Source: Lentzea sp. NBRC 102530 (GTDB taxonomy: Bacteria > Actinomycetota > Actinomycetes > Mycobacteriales > Pseudonocardiaceae). From it: a stretch of 64,000 bases of DNA. Below, piece after piece: positions 60,468 through 64,000 of this stretch. Positions within the stretch are counted from its first letter, which is position 1, and each line of letters begins with the position of its first letter. The stretch covers positions 124,001-188,000 of the forward strand of contig NZ_BSTF01000007.1 in NCBI RefSeq assembly GCF_030269365.1, given 5' to 3'. A model generated the notes under the pieces. It had not been told where the DNA came from. It saw only the letters and a program-made list of their open reading frames with translations, and did no database searches. A program made the translations under genes and the position numbers.

Positions 60468-63200
60468 CTAAGTGGTCAGCAGCGCCTCCAGAGCCACCGC
60501 GGTCTGCGGGTGGCGGTCCAGCAGCGCGACACCTGCGGAGGGGGCCGTCTGCCAGGAACCCTCGCAGCCCAGCAGGGTCGCGAGCGCGTCGGTGGTGGCG
60601 GGGTGAGCGGACAGCAGGGCCACGCCAGTGCCGCCGCCGCGCTGGGCGCGGGGTGCGATGGCCGGCGGTTCCTGCTCCCACGGCGGGACCCACGCGTCCA
60701 GCGCCGGCAGGCGGGCCGGGAAGAGGCGGCCCGCTTCCTTGATCAGCAGTGGGACGTGTTGTGCGCTGTGGTTGCGCAGCGTGCCGATCAGGGTGGGGAG
60801 CCACGGCAGCAGCAGCGGGTCCGGGAGGTGGGCGAAGGCGTTGGACATCGTTTCGACCACGAAGTCCACCATGCTCGGCACCGGGTCCAGGGCGTGGACG
60901 AAGCCGCTCAGGTACCTCGGATAGCTGGGCAGGGAGAGCGGGTTCGTCAGCAGGGCGGTGCAGCGGTCGCGCAGTTCGGCCCTGGTCAGGTTGCCCAGGT
61001 GGACCTGCGCTGCCCAGAGCAGGGCCACTTTGGACGGTTCCTGCGGGTGGGACTGGGCCACCGCCAGTTCCAGCTGGGTCCGGTCGCAGCCCAGGGAGAG
61101 GGCCAGGGATTCCATGCTGAACAGGAAGCCCAGCATGGCGGCCACCTGGTTGGCGCCCGCCTCCTCGTCGGTGAACGCCGTGGGGAGCAGGGTGCAGTAG
61201 TGGGCGTAGCCGGTCTGGACGAACGACTCGATCCACTGCGGCAGCACGGGTTCGTTGGTGCGGTAGTACGCCAGCAGGCGGCGGGTGCGGCGCAGGACCT
61301 CGGGTGCACCGTCCACCGTGCGTTCGCTGGACAGGACCTCCAGCGCCCTGGTGCCCAGTTCGTTGGACAGCCTCGGGCTGTGCAGGTAGCGGATGGCGTC
61401 CTCCACCGCTTCCAGCACCTTCGCCGTGGTGGCCTGGGGGTCGTGCGCGCTGCGGCGGAGGCGTTGCTCCACCACCTGTTCCACGCTCACGCCCTCGTAG
61501 CCCAGCTCGATCAGGGCGCGCTGGTGGGTGCCGAGCGCCAGGTCCCAGGACTCCTGGATGGGGCGTTCGCCGAGCTTGCGCTCGCCCATGATCGGGCGGG
61601 CGGCGCCCTGCGGCATCAGGTACCGCAGCATCCAGAGGAGGTTCGAGCAGGGTTCCAGCTCCGGGTTGCCGGCGATGTCCAGCAGGGCTCGTTGCACACC
61701 TCGTTGCTGGAGCTTGAGGTCGAGCGGGGCCAGGCGGTCGTGCACGTCCCTCGCCAATGGCGGCAGGGCGTCGTAGCCGACCTGGCCGATGCGGTCGCCG
61801 CCCATCATGATCTCGACCAGGCGGCGGACGTCGCGGCGGCCGGGCACCACGTCCTTCTCGATGCACGTGACCGCGGCGTCCTGGAAGTCGTACGGGGTGG
61901 GCCGCGCGCGATCCCGCATGCCCGCCAGGAGGATCGACGTCTCGAACACCGCGATGGCGTCGGCGGTGGAGGCCAGGTAGCCGTTGCGGCGGGCCGCCCT
62001 GACGATCTCCACCGACCAGCCGAGCAGTTCCGCCTCGTCCAGCCGGTCGAGGACCGGTGGGCGTTGCAGGAAGCCGGTGAGCTGGTCGGACGCCTCGAGC
62101 TCGGCGACCGGGGCGGGGAGCGCCGGTTGCTTCGACGGCTTCTTCGCGCCCGCCTGGCCCGCCAGCTGGAACGGCTTCACCTTGGTGCGGCGCAGGTTCT
62201 TGGCGTACTCGGTGGCCGCGATGGACACCGAGCCCGGCGCCAGGTCGAACTGCGCCTCGATCGCCGCGTGGCTCGACGGGATCAGGCCGTGCTGCCACTT
62301 GGTCGCGGTCCGCGGGGTGATCACGAACCCGCCGGTGCCGTCCACGCCGAACTCGGCGACCCTGCTGGCCGCGTGGAACGCGCCGCACACGTACAGGCAG
62401 TCGGCCGGGTCGGTGCCGGTGGCCTCCAGGTGCTCGCGCATCCGGGTCCACATGTAGCGCTCGCGGTCCTCGTCGACGCGCACCCGGCGTGGATCGCCGG
62501 GGGCGAGCCTGCGGAACAGGCTGCCGATCAGGAACATCACCTGGCGGTAGGTGTCGTGGTCGCTGTCGCCGAGCGGCAGCTCGACGTACTGGTGCCACCA
62601 CTCCGACCAGTGCCGCACCTTGCCGTGGTGCAGCAGGTGCTCCTCCAGCTCGGCGAACCGTGGGCGCAGGTCACCGATCTCCACCCCCACCGCGTCCCCG
62701 TGCAGCGCTTCCTCGCCGTCGGTCTGCTTCGTCTCCGGCGTCTGCCACTGGAACACGTGGTCCGTCGAGCGGTCGACCAGCACCAGCTCGACGCCCGGCG
62801 TGTCCAGGGCGTACGCGATCGCCTGGTACTCCGCGGACGCCTCGGTGATCGGGGCGACCACCGACAGCGGCGCCCACTCGGCCGGGAAACCCTCGATCTC
62901 GCTCGAGAAAGCCTGCACCGCAACGGGAAGACGGCAGTTGCGCAGCTCGGTGAGCAACGGCGCCATGTCCTCGCACAGCTCCAGGTAGATCACCTTGGGC
63001 TGCTTGTCCCGCAGGCGCCGGGCCATGGCTACGGCGGAGGCCGGCGAGTGGTGGCAGACCGGGAAGATCTCCAGCGGCTCGTGCACCGCCCGGTCGACGT
63101 CGTCGACCATGCCGAGCAGGATGCCCTCCAGGGCACCCGGCCCGTCGGCGAACGTCGTCGCCGCCTCGTGCAGCTGCGTGCGCAGCGACTCGAAGCTCAC
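60468..63200 (-). CDS. DUF5682-family protein
   Basis: 910 aa. The N-terminal ~250 residues contain FPVCHHSPASAVAMARRLRD and KVIYLELCEDMAPLLTELRN, resembling ChaN/TraB-like putative hydrolase folds, then CGAFHAASRVAEFG. The remainder is a long helical region (LRYLMPQGAARPIMGERKLG, YAHYCTLLPTAFTDEEAGAN). DUF5682 proteins are encoded next to MoxR ATPases and VWA proteins in many bacteria. GTG 63200 overlaps the stop of the MoxR gene (GTGA), so the two are translationally coupled. The biochemical role is unknown. Confidence 0.85.
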   Translation of the reverse strand: MSFESLRTQLHEAATTFADGPGALEGILLGMVDDVDRAVHEPLEIFPVCHHSPASAVAMARRLRDKQPKVIYLELCEDMAPLLTELRNCRLPVAVQAFSSEIEGFPAEWAPLSVVAPITEASAEYQAIAYALDTPGVELVLVDRSTDHVFQWQTPETKQTDGEEALHGDAVGVEIGDLRPRFAELEEHLLHHGKVRHWSEWWHQYVELPLGDSDHDTYRQVMFLIGSLFRRLAPGDPRRVRVDEDRERYMWTRMREHLEATGTDPADCLYVCGAFHAASRVAEFGVDGTGGFVITPRTATKWQHGLIPSSHAAIEAQFDLAPGSVSIAATEYAKNLRRTKVKPFQLAGQAGAKKPSKQPALPAPVAELEASDQLTGFLQRPPVLDRLDEAELLGWSVEIVRAARRNGYLASTADAIAVFETSILLAGMRDRARPTPYDFQDAAVTCIEKDVVPGRRDVRRLVEIMMGGDRIGQVGYDALPPLARDVHDRLAPLDLKLQQRGVQRALLDIAGNPELEPCSNLLWMLRYLMPQGAARPIMGERKLGERPIQESWDLALGTHQRALIELGYEGVSVEQVVEQRLRRSAHDPQATTAKVLEAVEDAIRYLHSPRLSNELGTRALEVLSSERTVDGAPEVLRRTRRLLAYYRTNEPVLPQWIESFVQTGYAHYCTLLPTAFTDEEAGANQVAAMLGFLFSMESLALSLGCDRTQLELAVAQSHPQEPSKVALLWAAQVHLGNLTRAELRDRCTALLTNPLSLPSYPRYLSGFVHALDPVPSMVDFVVETMSNAFAHLPDPLLLPWLPTLIGTLRNHSAQHVPLLIKEAGRLFPARLPALDAWVPPWEQEPPAIAPRAQRGGGTGVALLSAHPATTDALATLLGCEGSWQTAPSAGVALLDRHPQTAVALEALLTT

Positions 63201-64000
63201 GAGAGGGTGGCGATCGTGTCACGCCCGCCCGCGAGGAACTCGGGCCACTCGCCGCCCTCGTCCTTGCCCCGCGGCTCGACGACGCCGTGCAGGTACTTGT
63301 TCATGATCGCCAGGTCCTCCGGAGCACGCCGCGAGAGCGACCCCACCAGCGACGAGCCGAGCGTGCGGGCGGTGAGCTGCCGTTCGCCGAAGAAGTTGCT
63401 GTGCAGGATGGCGTCCTCCAGCACACCGATCTGCTCGGCGGTGGAGAGCGCGGACTCAAGCTTCTCGTCATCGCTGCCCGCCGACTCCGACGCCGCGCGC
63501 AGGTCGGCGAAGCTGCGCAGCAGCACGTCCAGCAGCGTCGGCGGCACGTCGAGCTCGATCTGGTGGCGGCGCAGCAGTTCCTCGGTGCGGAACCGGACGA
63601 TCTCGGCCTCGCTCTTCTTGTTCGTGACCACCGGGATGCGCACGAAGTTGAAGCGCCGCTTCAACGCCGACGACAGGTCGTTGACGCCCCGGTCGCGGCT
63701 GTTAGCGGTGGCGATGACCGAGAAGCCCGGCTTCGCGAACACGATGTTGTCGCTGTCGAGCTCCGGCACGGAGATGTACTTCTCGGACAGGATCGAGATC
63801 AGCGCGTCCTGCACGTCGCTGGTGGAGCGGGTGAGCTCCTCGAAGCGGCCGATGGTGCCGGACTCCATCGCGTTCATGATCGGCGACGGGATCATCGACT
63901 GCCGGGACTGGCCCTTCGCGATCACCATCGAGACGTTCCACGAGTACTTGATGTGGTCCTCGGTGGTGCCCGCGGTGCCCTGCACCACCTGGGTGGAGTT
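63197..64000 (-). CDS. MoxR-type AAA+ ATPase, 5'-truncated by window edge
   Basis: The frame enters from the right edge and ends at 63197 (267 codons visible). The visible part has the MoxR pattern: MNAMESGTIGRFEELTRSTS, DVQDALISILSEKYISVPE (Walker B region), FSVIATANSRDRGVNDL (sensor 1) and LSSALKRRFNFVRIPVV (arginine finger/sensor 2). Walker A lies beyond the window. MoxR ATPases usually act as chaperone-like remodelers with VWA partners. Coupling to DUF5682 suggests that a VWA and further genes of the system lie on this strand outside the window. Confidence 0.9.
   Translation of the reverse strand, partial: NSTQVVQGTAGTTEDHIKYSWNVSMVIAKGQSRQSMIPSPIMNAMESGTIGRFEELTRSTSDVQDALISILSEKYISVPELDSDNIVFAKPGFSVIATANSRDRGVNDLSSALKRRFNFVRIPVVTNKKSEAEIVRFRTEELLRRHQIELDVPPTLLDVLLRSFADLRAASESAGSDDEKLESALSTAEQIGVLEDAILHSNFFGERQLTARTLGSSLVGSLSRRAPEDLAIMNKYLHGVVEPRGKDEGGEWPEFLAGGRDTIATLS

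Overview
The window comes from a high-GC actinomycete, most likely a filamentous Pseudonocardiaceae-type organism (Lentzea/Saccharothrix/Actinosynnema relatives). That lineage is an inference from the very high G/C at third codon positions, the frequent GTG/TTG starts, two WhiB-like proteins, several SpoIIE-type PP2C phosphatases, two GAF-ANTAR proteins, DUF3040/DUF3099/DUF4383/DUF6461 proteins and a rifampin phosphotransferase. I saw no phage, plasmid, insertion sequence, rRNA or convincing tRNA. The only cross-boundary genes are the PP2C at the left edge and the MoxR ATPase at the right edge.

Layout. (1) 1-11.2 kb is a signalling island: a PAS-PP2C phosphatase, a CheB-histidine kinase-receiver hybrid, a stand-alone CheB, a STAS-HATPase protein, a CheR-PAS protein with a heptad-like coiled coil, a GAF-PP2C and a GAF-ANTAR protein, with no chemoreceptor or flagellar gene in view. 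A GT4 glycosyltransferase lies inside it. (2) 11.4-19.4 kb holds an isolated cytochrome oxidase subunit I gene, a lipase-like hydrolase, a 20-bp tandem repeat, a three-gene operon of unknown function with two apparent compensating frameshifts, a translationally coupled ECF sigma/WhiB/membrane-protein trio, and PPK2. (3) 19.5-24.8 kb is a tightly overlapped five-gene operon resembling olefin/beta-lactone (ole) clusters: OleA-like thiolase, GT2, cytochrome P450, OleC-like adenylating enzyme and OleD-like dehydrogenase, with no adjacent OleB. It is followed by two more glycosyltransferases and a START-SDR fusion (24.9-29.4 kb).

(4) 29.5-35.8 kb starts with a WhiB and a CarH/LitR-like MerR regulator, followed by a type III polyketide synthase cluster with a UbiA prenyltransferase, UbiG-like methyltransferase, acyl-CoA-dehydrogenase-type flavoprotein and SDR. 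This suggests a lipidic, possibly prenylated and methylated, phenol or quinone. The SDR is frameshifted and the UbiA frame lacks a stop at the expected place. (5) 35.9-39.9 kb contains membrane, pentapeptide-repeat and TPR-like proteins and two gene remnants that retain only their two ends. (6) 39.9-47.6 kb is carbohydrate-related: a large secreted glycosidase behind a CebR-type operator, a GT1 enzyme, a methyltransferase, and a one-polypeptide fusion of an ECF sigma factor, a membrane segment and an extracellular GH128-type hydrolase. A lipoate ligase-like gene follows.

(7) 47.7-58.1 kb holds a voltage-gated cation channel, DUF3099, a six-domain PP2C, a rifampin phosphotransferase behind a rifamycin-associated element, STAS and ANTAR regulators, and an autoregulated TetR/FAD-dehydrogenase pair. 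(8) 58.1-64.0 kb contains a 42-bp tandem repeat, a methyltransferase, DUF6461, and a DUF5682/MoxR pair that begins a probable MoxR-VWA system to the right. The strongest candidates for new biology are the sigma factor-glycosidase fusion, the ole-like cluster without OleB, the type III PKS cluster, and the three-gene unknown operon.
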